64,000 nt of DNA, from assembly GCF_002140975.2 (NCBI RefSeq), contig NZ_CP147247.1:2729001-2793000 (forward strand), read 5' to 3'. The first letter of the stretch is position 1. Every line of letters begins with the position of its first letter. Below, piece by piece: positions 43,584 through 51,009 of the stretch. Below the pieces are notes generated by a model. The model was not told the origin of the DNA, searched no databases, and worked only from the letters and a program-made list of their open reading frames with translations. This DNA comes from Enterococcus sp. 9E7_DIV0242. GTDB lineage: Bacteria; Bacillota; Bacilli; Lactobacillales; Enterococcaceae. A program made the position numbers and the translations under genes.

Positions 43584-44027
43584 TTAATCTTTATCTTCTT
43601 TATAACTTTCTCCACGATATTTTTTAGGTGTATATCGTTTCTTCGCTTCAATCTTTGTGATTCTTAATGCCTGTTCTAACGCACCGATTAAAAGCTCACG
43701 TGTTTCTGGATCAAGTTCGCCATCATCTTTTGAGAACAATGCAACTTTACCGTTACTACCGACATCCTCGATCATCTGTTGTAATTCTTTTTCGAGGTCT
43801 CTTTCATCTTTTTCAGTTAAATCATAATAGTGCTTCTTATCGGTACGGCCTAACAGATAATCGGTTGAGACGTCAAAGTAATCCGCTACTTTTTGTAATG
43901 TTTCTGCTTTTGGACTTTGCGACTGCCATTTGTACAACGCATTTTCACTAAATCCAAGTTCTAAAGCAACATCTTTCAAACTTTTATCTCTTTTTTTTGC
44001 TAGTTCTTTTACTCTGTCAAATAGCAT
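43584..44027 (-). CDS. CI-like XRE-family phage repressor (ImmR type)
   Basis: This 147-residue protein has an N-terminal helix-turn-helix (LAKKRDKSLKDVALELGFSE, ENALYKWQSQSPKAETLQKV, residues 9-50) and the typical VADYFDVSTDYLLGRTDKK continuation. The C-terminal part is short and acidic/basic, without the Ser-Lys self-cleavage domain of LexA/lambda CI. It is therefore probably inactivated by the ImmA peptidase encoded next. AAAGGCTTGTATC precedes the ATG. It should repress the divergent early promoter. Confidence 0.9.
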   Translation of the reverse strand: MLFDRVKELAKKRDKSLKDVALELGFSENALYKWQSQSPKAETLQKVADYFDVSTDYLLGRTDKKHYYDLTEKDERDLEKELQQMIEDVGSNGKVALFSKDDGELDPETRELLIGALEQALRITKIEAKKRYTPKKYRGESYKEDKD

Positions 44028-44330
44028 GATACAAGCCTTTCCGCTGTACGAAAAAACAAAAAGTATATTTTTGGATATTTTATCGTTGACAAAAGTATAC
44101 AGTTGTATTATATTTATCTCGTAAGCTAATTGAGTTAGCTAATAAGCGACAACAAAGACACCAATATAATTAAACATTTTCAGAGTCGGGAAACTGCTGG
44201 ATGTATAATACAGGCTTGTTTTTTGTCTTATTTAGCTATGTATAAATAGTATACTATTGGATAATTATTGTCAATATAATTAGCTAACTTTATTAGCATA
44301 AATCTCAAAACAGGAATGGAGGGGTGATTA
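44028..44330. promoter_or_regulatory. Immunity control region with divergent promoters and operator-like repeats
   Basis: Plus-strand promoter TTGACA (44086-44091), 17 bp, TATATT (44109-44114). A leftward promoter for the repressor (TTGTCA overlapping the same site on the other strand and TATACT about 19 bp on) shares these bases. AGTATA motifs recur (near 44062 and 44095), and AATAGTATACTATT (44245-44258) is a perfect 14-bp palindrome. The palindromic octamer TTAGCTAA occurs near 44135 and 44280. These are candidate CI and Cro operators. The 200-bp leader before the Cro-like gene has no supported ORF. Confidence 0.65.
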
Positions 44331-44525
44331 ATGTCACAGGATTTTATTATTCAAGTTCGGGTTAGTCTAGCAAAACACGGGAAAACTCCTGCTTGGTTAG
44401 CTGGGAAATTGGGTATTTCTCGACCGTACATGTCGGACATAATGAACGGAAAAAGAAGTGCTTCACCACAAATAGAGCCAATAAAAGCAGTTTTAAAAAC
44501 ACTTGATAAGGAGGAAAACACATGA
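44331..44525 (+). CDS. Cro-like XRE-family regulator
   Basis: This 64-residue protein is a single helix-turn-helix (RVSLAKHGKTPAWLAGKLGI, SRPYMSDIMNGKRSASPQIE) preceded by AATGGAGGGGTGATTA. It is the first rightward gene opposite the CI-like repressor, the position of cro. Its TGA overlaps the next ATG (ATGA). It probably represses the repressor promoter to favour the lytic state. Confidence 0.85.
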   Translation: MSQDFIIQVRVSLAKHGKTPAWLAGKLGISRPYMSDIMNGKRSASPQIEPIKAVLKTLDKEENT

Positions 44526-44812
44526 ACGAGAATGACAGCAATGTATTTTCTAGATGGTTCGAAAACAAGCTACTGGATTTGGTAGAAAAGTTGTTCAATC
44601 GATTCATGAGCATGAAAGAACAACAAACTACGCCAGCAGGGTTCATCAAACAAAAAAACGCATTGAAATTTTATGATGGCATAGATGCAAAAACGTTAAG
44701 TGAATATGAAGCTTTAGGGCTTAAACGTTGCGAACCTATAGAGGGTGGAAACGTGTTTTATGAGATTGCAGAACTCAAACGATTTATGCGCAAGTATCAA
44801 ACAAATAAATAA
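44522..44812 (+). CDS. Small phage early protein with Xis-like winged-helix C-terminus
   Basis: This 96-residue protein starts with ATG overlapping the cro stop, after AAGGAGGAAAACAC. The N-terminal half is helical (FSRWFENKLLDLVEKLFNRF). The C-terminal half, KTLSEYEALGLKRCEPIEGG plus NVFYEIAELKRFMRKYQ, resembles the short MerR/excisionase winged helix used by phage Xis proteins. It could be an excisionase or a second early regulator. No partner evidence beyond position. Confidence 0.6.
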   Translation: MNENDSNVFSRWFENKLLDLVEKLFNRFMSMKEQQTTPAGFIKQKNALKFYDGIDAKTLSEYEALGLKRCEPIEGGNVFYEIAELKRFMRKYQTNK

Positions 44813-44818
44813 GCAGAA

Positions 44819-44834
44819 TAGGCGCTGCGAGATG
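44819..44834 (+). repeat. 16-bp direct repeat, copy 2
   Basis: Exact copy of 42201-42216 (TAGGCGCTGCGAGATG), just after the Xis-like gene and overlapping the ribosome-binding region of the next small ORF. Confidence 0.75.
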
Positions 44835-44844
44835 GGAGAAACAC

Positions 44845-44982
44845 ATGAACAAAAGAGGACTAGCAGCAATCGGTCATGTTAAGGACATACGTCGCACAGT
44901 AATCAAACTACAGATTATCGGTTACTTATCATTACTAGCGTTGATCATATCGCTGATATGCAATTTGATCGCAGTTATTTAG
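44845..44982 (+). CDS. Small membrane protein (45 aa)
   Basis: MNKRGLAAIGHVKDIRRTVI is followed by one hydrophobic helix (QIIGYLSLLALIISLICNLI). GATGGGAGAAACAC gives a good ribosome site. It lies in the early phage operon, 15 bp ahead of the next gene. Function unknown. Confidence 0.6.
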   Translation: MNKRGLAAIGHVKDIRRTVIKLQIIGYLSLLALIISLICNLIAVI

Positions 44983-44997
44983 GAGGGAAAAAGAAAA

Positions 44998-45228
44998 ATG
45001 AATTTGAGAAGAAAAAGAGAAATCGAAAAAATTCAGAATGAAATGCAAGAGTTACTTGAACGCCTTGAAGAAATTCAAGAAGAGGAAGAAGAATATCGAG
45101 ATAATATGCCTGAGAATCTGCAGGAATCTTTCCGATATGAAGAATCAGAGGAAGCTTCTGGAAATTTGGATGATGCATATTCAGAAATTGAGTCAGCAAT
45201 TGAAACGTTGCAACTGATTACAGAATAG
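44998..45228 (+). CDS. Small coiled-coil phage protein, unknown
   Basis: This 76-residue, very Glu-rich helical protein (ELLERLEEIQEEEEEYRDNM; DAYSEIESAIETLQLI) has GGAGGGAAAAAGAAAA before the ATG. The strong acidic coiled-coil nature suggests protein-protein contact or DNA mimicry, but no family is recognised. It belongs to the early rightward operon. Confidence 0.65.
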   Translation: MNLRRKREIEKIQNEMQELLERLEEIQEEEEEYRDNMPENLQESFRYEESEEASGNLDDAYSEIESAIETLQLITE

Positions 45229-45239
45229 AGGGATGAAAT

Positions 45240-45764
45240 GTGGAAGAAGAATGGCGCTATGTGAAGCATGATGGAAAAGAACGATTTTCCTATCAAGTTT
45301 CATCAAAAGGCAGGATCAAATCATTACTGACTCCAAAAGCGACGATATTAAAAACTCGTGTAAATCAGTGGGGTTACGAAATAATCAATCTCAAAATAGG
45401 AGTAGAAACAAAAACGAAGCAGGTCCATCGTATTGTAGCTGAGGCGTTTCTTGGGAGCGACTTAGTGAAGAGCCAAGTCAATCATAAAGATGGAAATAAG
45501 CTTAATAATTGCCTTGATAATCTTGAGTGGGTAACTCCGAAGGAGAATGCGGAACACGCTAAACGAATGCAGCTAAGGAAGGCTAGGACTCATGTACAAC
45601 TATCTGACAGAGAGAAAGATGCGATCTTGTACTTAACTACATTGTCAGAAATCACATACCTAACAATAGCGACCGCATTTAGCGTAAATAAACGGACAGT
45701 ATCAAAAATAGCGAGTGAGTGGAGAAAAGAAAAAGCCTCAGACACGCCGGCAAGCAAGGTCTGA
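45240..45764 (+). CDS. NUMOD4-HNH homing-type endonuclease
   Basis: GTG start at 45240 after AGAGGGATGAAAT; 174 residues. The N-terminus (EEEWRYVKHDGKERFSYQVS, SKGRIKSLLT) is a NUMOD4-like domain. The middle carries the HNH_3 nuclease motif (VHRIVAEAFLG, NHKDGNKLNNCLDNLEWVTP, ENAEHAKR). A C-terminal helix-turn-helix (YLTIATAFSVNKRTVSKIAS) follows. Such free-standing homing endonucleases spread in phage genomes and are usually dispensable. A 7-bp-stem hairpin (45737-45765) covers its stop codon. Confidence 0.85.
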   Translation: MEEEWRYVKHDGKERFSYQVSSKGRIKSLLTPKATILKTRVNQWGYEIINLKIGVETKTKQVHRIVAEAFLGSDLVKSQVNHKDGNKLNNCLDNLEWVTPKENAEHAKRMQLRKARTHVQLSDREKDAILYLTTLSEITYLTIATAFSVNKRTVSKIASEWRKEKASDTPASKV

Positions 45765-45821
45765 GACATAGACAATTATTCTTTCGTCCATTCTATCACG
45801 AATAGAAAGGAAAAATCAATC

Positions 45822-46079
45822 ATGTATGAAGTAGAAGTGCTAGAAGACTATCACGGTAGAGAAATCTATAAGAATGATATGACTATTTATTTTGATGTCG
45901 TATTCAGAAGGATCGACGCAAGCAAAAGAGAAGTAGCGGATCATCGCGCCTTTGTCCCCGACGGGGAAATGGAAGATTTTCTGGAAGAGCTAGCAACAAA
46001 CGAGAAATATATCTCAATGGATTTGATTGGAAGCGGCTCAGAAGTTTATGAACGATATGGAGGCTATGCGAATGGCTGA
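45822..46079 (+). CDS. Phage hypothetical protein
   Basis: 85 residues (MYEVEVLEDYHGREIYKNDM), acidic, with no recognised domain. GAAAGGAAAAATCAATC gives the start. Its stop overlaps the start of the annealing-protein gene by 8 bp (ATGGCTGA), so the two are probably co-translated. It may assist the recombinase; that is only positional inference. Confidence 0.6.
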   Translation: MYEVEVLEDYHGREIYKNDMTIYFDVVFRRIDASKREVADHRAFVPDGEMEDFLEELATNEKYISMDLIGSGSEVYERYGGYANG

Positions 46080-46548
46080 GAAAAAACAAGAATTTGAAGT
46101 AGCAGAAAACCACATTTTTAATGTGCTTTATCAGATTGATGTAAAAAATGTAGTTGAAAAGAAAAACAACCTCACTTATCTATCTTGGGCGTGGGCATGG
46201 GCGGAAGTATGCAAAAGATACCCTGATGCAACGTACAAAATTGAACGTGACGAAATTACAAAAATGCCATATCTATATGATCCACAAACAGGATATATGG
46301 TTTTTACGCAAGTAACTATTAAAAATCAGACACATGAAATGTGGTTGCCCGTTATGGATAGTGCCAACAAAGCGATGAAAGACAGCCAATACACATATAC
46401 AGTTGCAAATTGGGAGTACGATCCTGTGAAAAAGAAAAAAGTGAAAAATGGGGAAACAGACAGAACTGTTGAAGCAGCAACTATGTTTGATATTAATAAA
46501 GCGCTCATGCGCTGTCTTGTAAAGAACTTGGCTATGTTTGGTTTAGGT
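46072..46548 (+). pseudogene. Sak/DUF1071-type single-strand annealing protein, 5' part (split by IS21)
   Basis: ATG 46072 (GGAGG 8 bp ahead) gives MAEKKQEFEVAENHIFNVLY, then NLTYLSWAWAWAEVCKRYPD, MVFTQVTIKNQTHEMWLPVM and DINKALMRCLVKNLAMFGLG (159 codons), the core of the DUF1071/Sak family of phage recombinases. The frame is cut at codon 159 (GGT, 46546-46548) by the IS21-family element and stops four codons inside it. The remainder is at 48915-49181. Removing the IS plus one TAGGT copy rejoins the frame exactly into 247 residues. Confidence 0.9.
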
Positions 46549-46660
46549 TGTTTATGCTAGTTTAAAAAGGGGCCACTTTTCATAGAAACGATGGTTGAAA
46601 AAGGGACCACTACTAACTCACAATAAGTAAAGAATCAATTTACTTATTGGAGGTCTTGGA

Positions 46661-48127
46661 GTGATAACTTTTATGGATAAATTAACAATCATTCGTCTGC
46701 TGGAAGGTGGCCGTTCTCAACGTTCTGTTGCGAAAGAACTGGGTCTCAATCGAAAAACTGTTGGTCGTTACTGGCGGCAGTATCAAGCAGCACAACGATC
46801 ATTGGAACAAGATCCTGCCAATCCGATAAAAAAAGAGCAGTTAACGGCTCCACCAACTTATCAAACAGAGAATAGGCAACCTAGAAAATATACACCTGAA
46901 ATCGACCAACGGGTCGAAGAAATTCTCGCATTTGATCAATTAAAAGCCAAACAGCTTGGTCCTCATAAACAACGATTGACCACTGTAGCGATTCACGAAA
47001 TGTTGGTATCAGAAGGGTTTGATATTGGACAGAGTACATTACGTCCATATATTCGAGAAAAACTTCAAGCAAAAAAAGAGGCGTATATCAAGCAGCTTTA
47101 CCCATTGGGTTATCGAACCGAGTTTGATTTTGGTGAAGTAAAATGTCTGATCAACCAACAAAAGAGAACATTGACGATCGCGGTATTCTCTTGCCCAGCT
47201 TCTGGTTACCGCTGGGGAAAGCTCTATGAATCTGCCAACCAACAGGTTTTCTTGGATGCCCATATTTGTTTCTTTGAACAGCTTCAGGGTGTTTACTCTA
47301 CGGTTGTTTATGACAATATGCGAAACGTAGTGAAACGCTTTGTCGGCCGACATGAGAAGGAACTCAATGACGAGTTAGTGAAAATGGCTCTTTATTATCG
47401 CTTTGAGCCAGTGGTGACCAATCCCTTCAGCGGCCATGAAAAGGGACACGTAGAGAAAAGTGTGCAGGTTTTACGCCGAAAAGCGTTCACAAAACAGTAT
47501 GAGTTTGAATCGATTGGACATGCCCAAAAACATTTAGATCAAGCTATACTTGAATTAAACTTAGACTCGACGATCGCTGTGGAACAGGCACAATTACAGC
47601 CGCTCCGAGGATTTTATGACTACGGTATCACTACAAAGCAAACCGTAGATAAATATAGTTTTGTCCATGTGAATGGCAACTACTATTCCGTTCCAGATTA
47701 TCTGGTTGGTCAGAAAGTCATCGTGAAACGTTATCTCAATGAACTGAAAATTGTCGGTTCCAGCCAGATTATCGCGACACACCTTATTCAGAAGGGAGAA
47801 AAGCAATACTCGATCGATATTCGTCATTATTTAACGACTTTTTTACGGAAGCCTAAGTCATTGGAACACTCGCTTGTTTTGAAGAAGACACCTAAGTTGC
47901 GGCATTGTTTTCTTCAGTATTATCAAAAGACCCCGCGTAGATTTCTTCAATTTATTGAAAATCATTTAAGTATCTCTTTGGATCAATTGATCATCCAGTT
48001 AGAAGAAGAAGCGTTGAAAGACCATAAGGTCTCTAAAACACCACCTAGTCGAGCGGTAAATGAAGCGAGAAACCAACTGCAGGAATATAATCTGATCCAC
48101 CAAGTGAGAAAGGCGGCCAATAAATGA
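46661..48127 (+). CDS. istA: IS21-family transposase IstA
   Basis: GTG start at 46661 (GGAGG 7 bp ahead; ATG at 46673 is an alternative); 488 residues. The N-terminal helix-turn-helix reads GGRSQRSVAKELGLNRKTVG. The DDE integrase core has Asp in YRTEFDFGEVKC, Asp in STVVYDNMRNVVKRF and Glu in GHEKGHVEKSVQVLRR. A C-terminal Mu-transposase-like beta barrel (VHVNGNYYSVPDYLVG) follows. It cuts and joins the IS ends with IstB help. Intact. Confidence 0.96.
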   Translation: MITFMDKLTIIRLLEGGRSQRSVAKELGLNRKTVGRYWRQYQAAQRSLEQDPANPIKKEQLTAPPTYQTENRQPRKYTPEIDQRVEEILAFDQLKAKQLGPHKQRLTTVAIHEMLVSEGFDIGQSTLRPYIREKLQAKKEAYIKQLYPLGYRTEFDFGEVKCLINQQKRTLTIAVFSCPASGYRWGKLYESANQQVFLDAHICFFEQLQGVYSTVVYDNMRNVVKRFVGRHEKELNDELVKMALYYRFEPVVTNPFSGHEKGHVEKSVQVLRRKAFTKQYEFESIGHAQKHLDQAILELNLDSTIAVEQAQLQPLRGFYDYGITTKQTVDKYSFVHVNGNYYSVPDYLVGQKVIVKRYLNELKIVGSSQIIATHLIQKGEKQYSIDIRHYLTTFLRKPKSLEHSLVLKKTPKLRHCFLQYYQKTPRRFLQFIENHLSISLDQLIIQLEEEALKDHKVSKTPPSRAVNEARNQLQEYNLIHQVRKAANK

Positions 48128-48855
48128 TCGAAGCATATGCCAAGCAATTAAAATTACCTTATCTGAAGAAAAACTATTCCACTTTACTCCAGCAAGCGAT
48201 CGACCTGGATCAAAATTTTGAGGAGTTTCTTACACAGCTGCTTACGTTAGAGATTGAACAGCGGCAAAACAATCGGATTCAAACACTGATTCGTCAATCA
48301 AAATTGCCAAGTAAAGTGACGTTCGATGACTACATGGACAGTCATTTAGAAGTGAAAATGAAGAAACAAATCAAAGAGTTGAAAACATTACGATTCATCG
48401 ATCAAAAAGAGAATCTTATTTTAATGGGCAATCCTGGCGTTGGGAAAACCCATTTAGCAACTGTTCTCGGAATGGAAGCCTGTCTTTCCGGAAAAAGTGT
48501 CCTCTTTACGAATATCCCTAACTTGGTCATCGAACTAAAAGAATCCATGAGTGCGAACCAGTTGAATTTTTATAAGCGCCGGTTTGGCAAATACGACTTA
48601 GTTATTCTAGATGAATTAGGTTATGTGTCATTTGATCAAATAGGAAGCGAGATTCTCTTTAATCTTCTCTCGAATCGAACGACTGCCGGCTCGATGATCA
48701 TCACGACGAACCTGTCCTTCGATCGCTGGGAAGAAACCTTTAAAGATCCAATGCTTACAGCAGCAATGGTGGACCGTTTGGCCCATCGGGCTCATGTGTT
48801 GGATCTCAGTGGTCCATCTTTTCGTGTAGAAGATACAAAGAAATGGCTAAACTAA
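48124..48855 (+). CDS. istB: IS21-family helper ATPase IstB
   Basis: This 243-residue AAA+ protein has Walker A in LILMGNPGVGKTHLATVLG (about 97-115), Walker B in YDLVILDELGYVSF, sensor SMIITTNLSFDRWEETF and arginine-finger region MVDRLAHRAHVLDL. It starts within the istA stop (ATGA) and promotes target selection and transposition by IstA. Length is normal for the family and it looks intact. Confidence 0.96.
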   Translation: MIEAYAKQLKLPYLKKNYSTLLQQAIDLDQNFEEFLTQLLTLEIEQRQNNRIQTLIRQSKLPSKVTFDDYMDSHLEVKMKKQIKELKTLRFIDQKENLILMGNPGVGKTHLATVLGMEACLSGKSVLFTNIPNLVIELKESMSANQLNFYKRRFGKYDLVILDELGYVSFDQIGSEILFNLLSNRTTAGSMIITTNLSFDRWEETFKDPMLTAAMVDRLAHRAHVLDLSGPSFRVEDTKKWLN

Positions 48856-48914
48856 TTTTTGGCCCCTTTTTGAATCATCCAGTGGCCCCTTTTTCAGTTG
48901 CGTTTAACATAGGT

Positions 48915-49181
48915 CTCTATATTTATGCCGGAGAAGACATGCCGGAAGATATCTCTATGTTGGACTTAGCAAGCGAAAGAAGTAAAAAAATTTTTCATGG
49001 TGCATTGGAAAAGCTTGCATCTAAGTACGAGAAAACAGCTGATGAAGCGCTGACTCTCTTAACTGAGACCGCTAAAATTACTGCTGATGATTTTAAATGG
49101 ACCAAGGGAGACTTGGGAACGTTAAAGCGTGGTATGAATTGGCTTGAAGAGCAGTACAAGAATCCAGTTGATGAACAATGA
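48915..49181 (+). pseudogene. Sak/DUF1071-type single-strand annealing protein, 3' part
   Basis: Continuation of the gene broken at 46548: LYIYAGEDMPEDISMLDLAS, then a charged helical C-terminus ending NPVDEQ (88 codons). A spurious start at 48843 inside the IS gives an open frame, but its first 24 codons are IS sequence. Whether this C-terminal fragment is still made is unknown. The stop overlaps the next gene start by ATGA. Confidence 0.88.
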
Positions 49182-49864
49182 AACTATTCGGAAAAGTAAC
49201 CAAAATATCAGGGAAAGAAATTACTCTTTCCCTTGATGATGAATCGGATATCAGAAGGTTGCAGACTCTTTCTGACGGCGCTCAACCATTAATCGAAGTA
49301 AATGTACACGATCAACGTGAAATACGCGCAGACCAAAGAAAAATGGCTTATGCAATCTTTGAAGATATAGCAATTTTCACAGGCTCGCCTCCGGACATTA
49401 TAAAGGGTTACATGAAAAACGGATTCGAGAGTACAACGGGAATTGAGTTTTCTTTAGCAGATACGACCGTTGAGGTCGCAACAGCATTTCTAAGCTATTT
49501 AATTTCATTTATGTTTGAACATCGAATACCGTTCAGAAAAGGCTTTGAGCCGTTGCCTGAGAATACGAGCTTTTATCTGTATAGCTGCATCAGAAAGCGA
49601 GTGTGTGCAGTTTGTGGGAAAGAGCACGCTGACATACACCACGCCGTGAACTTTGTCGGTATGGGTAACAACCGCCGAAATGTGAATCATCTCAAGTCGA
49701 AGTTTATCAGTTTATGCAGAGAACATCATAACGAGATTCATGTTAGAGGGCTGACGGAATTCATGCAACATCATCATGTAGCGCCAATCAAATTGAAAAG
49801 CGATACGTTGATTCGTTTAGGTCTGATGTCCAAGAAACAGGTGGAACAATTTGAAGTTGAATAA
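49178..49864 (+). CDS. Phage putative HNHc nuclease (recombination-associated)
   Basis: This 228-residue protein has an N-terminal beta domain (KLFGKVTKISGKEITLSLDD), a middle helical region (REIRADQRKMAYAIFEDIAI) and a C-terminal zinc-HNH module: RVCAVCGKEHADIHHAV, then NHLKSKFISLCREHHNEIH. The family (HNHc_6) sits beside single-strand annealing proteins in many Gram-positive phages and may process recombination intermediates. Start overlaps the preceding stop (ATGA), so it belonged to the same operon as the disrupted annealing protein; the IS may be polar on it. Confidence 0.85.
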   Translation: MKLFGKVTKISGKEITLSLDDESDIRRLQTLSDGAQPLIEVNVHDQREIRADQRKMAYAIFEDIAIFTGSPPDIIKGYMKNGFESTTGIEFSLADTTVEVATAFLSYLISFMFEHRIPFRKGFEPLPENTSFYLYSCIRKRVCAVCGKEHADIHHAVNFVGMGNNRRNVNHLKSKFISLCREHHNEIHVRGLTEFMQHHHVAPIKLKSDTLIRLGLMSKKQVEQFEVE

Positions 49865-49881
49865 AAAAAGAAGAATGGGAA

Positions 49882-50070
49882 TCAATCCCATTCAACCAAT
49901 TCATCATCGCCCTTCAAAAGCACTTTACCATTGCCAAATTCAATTGTTTGAATTGAAGCCGAAGTAGGAAATTCTCCATCATCAGGGTCTATTTTTGTTT
50001 TAATTTCCAAATTGACAGTTGAATTTTCATCCATTTTTTCTAAATGTGCAATTAATTCTTTAACTAACAT
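49882..50070 (-). CDS. Small leftward phage protein, unknown
   Basis: 62 residues (MLVKELIAHLEKMDENSTVN; KVLLKGDDELVEWD), acidic, with its own site GAGGTGTTCTT ahead of the ATG. It is the only leftward gene inside the rightward replication operon, convergent with the HNHc gene and divergent from the replisome organizer. Small proteins of this kind, with an N-terminal LIxxL helix and KxxxLxxxDE pattern, occur in Lactobacillales phages. No function is known to me. Confidence 0.65.
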   Translation of the reverse strand: MLVKELIAHLEKMDENSTVNLEIKTKIDPDDGEFPTSASIQTIEFGNGKVLLKGDDELVEWD

Positions 50071-50136
50071 AAGAACACCTCGTTTGTTTTATTTTAAAAA
50101 TACCATTTTGAATAAAAAAAGGAAAGGGGAACAAAA

Positions 50137-51006
50137 TTGTCTGATAAGCAAAAGAAGCGTTACTACTGGCTAAAACTTAAAGAAAATTTTTTTGAAGAAG
50201 ATACTATCACGTGGCTAGAAGAGCAGCCAAACGGGAAAGAACACTGCTTAATCTATTTGAAGCTGTGTTTAAAATCTTTAAAAACTGATGGCGTGTTAGC
50301 TAGAAACGTTGGAAATATGATGATTCCGTATGACGCTGAAACGTTAGCGAGAGTCACGAATTCAAGTCCAGATACAATTAAAGTAGCTATGGATTTATTC
50401 GAAAAAATAGGGTTAATACAGATTCTTAATGATGGAGAAATCTATCTAAATCAACTAAACGAACTAGTGGGAACAGAGACAGAATATGCAAAACAAAAGA
50501 GGCTTCAAAGAGCTAAAGTGGACAATGTCCAGAAAGTGTCCGGACAACGTCCCGAAAATGTCGCCCAGAGTATAGAGTTAGAGAAAGAGTTAGATATAGA
50601 GTTAGAGAAAGAGTTAGATATAAAGAAAAAAGAACCGACTTCCAAGAAGCCTAAACCTACTCGTCATAAATATGGCGAATATCAAAATGTTCTTTTGTCA
50701 GATCAAGACATGGAAAAATTAAAAGAAGAGTTCCCAAATGATTGGGAGCAGCGGATAGAAAAAGTTTCTGGCTACTGTGCTTCTACAGGCAAGAGCTACA
50801 AAAATTATTTAGCAACAATCAGACAGTGGGCTAAACGAGACAATCAGTTACCACAACGAGTATTTAGTAACCGACAGCCAATCAGACAAGAGAAGATACC
50901 TGATTCGATAGCTAATCCGGTACCAGAGGAAAAGCTATCTGCAGAACAGCAAGCAAAGATAGATAAGCAGATGGAAGACTTTCTAAACCGCAGAGGGAGG
51001 AACTAA
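50137..51006 (+). CDS. Phage replisome organizer
   Basis: TTG start at 50137 (GGAAAGGGGAACAAAA ahead); 289 residues. The N-terminal about 120 residues (KKRYYWLKLKENFFEEDTIT; SLKTDGVLARNVGNMMIPYD; TLARVTNSSPDTIKVAMDLF) are the winged-helix replication-organizer domain that binds the phage origin. A charged hinge holds an exact octapeptide duplication ELEKELDI x2 from the DNA repeat at 50571-50618. The C-terminal domain (SDQDMEKLKEEFPNDWEQRI; YCASTGKSYKNYLATIRQWA) is of the DnaB/loader-interacting type. The origin is probably inside this gene, as in related phages. Confidence 0.9.
   Translation: MSDKQKKRYYWLKLKENFFEEDTITWLEEQPNGKEHCLIYLKLCLKSLKTDGVLARNVGNMMIPYDAETLARVTNSSPDTIKVAMDLFEKIGLIQILNDGEIYLNQLNELVGTETEYAKQKRLQRAKVDNVQKVSGQRPENVAQSIELEKELDIELEKELDIKKKEPTSKKPKPTRHKYGEYQNVLLSDQDMEKLKEEFPNDWEQRIEKVSGYCASTGKSYKNYLATIRQWAKRDNQLPQRVFSNRQPIRQEKIPDSIANPVPEEKLSAEQQAKIDKQMEDFLNRRGRN
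50571..50618 (+). repeat. Tandem 24-bp repeat (two copies) in the replisome organizer gene; candidate origin region
   Basis: TATAGAGTTAGAGAAAGAGT plus TAGA occurs twice in tandem, exactly. Just upstream are GGACAATGTCC (50520-50530), TGTCCGGACA (50537-50546) and GGACAACGTCC (50542-50552), three overlapping palindromes of one type. Iterons and A/T-rich repeats within this gene commonly mark the phage origin. Confidence 0.6.
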
Positions 51007-51009
51007 GAA

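Larger units (their letters stand above)
46549..48909. mobile_element. Complete IS21-family insertion sequence (2361 bp)
   Basis: Ends TGTTTATGCTAGTTT... and (reversed) TGTTAAACGCAACTG..., with terminal multiple repeats AAAAAGGGGCCACT (46564-46577), AAAAAGGGACCACT (46598-46611) and their inverted partners at 48860-48872 and 48881-48894, as in IS21. TAGGT is duplicated at 46544-46548 and 48910-48914. It encodes IstA and IstB overlapping by ATGA. A hairpin AATAAGTAAA/TTTACTTATT lies just ahead of istA. Confidence 0.95.

Noticed and set aside
44190..44225. Possible terminator before TTTTTTG in the immunity leader
   Set aside because: The preceding bases do not form a stable stem.
46561..48909. 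ORF 48843-49181 as an independent 112-aa gene
   Set aside because: Its first 24 codons are IS21 end sequence; the rest is the 3' part of the split annealing-protein gene.
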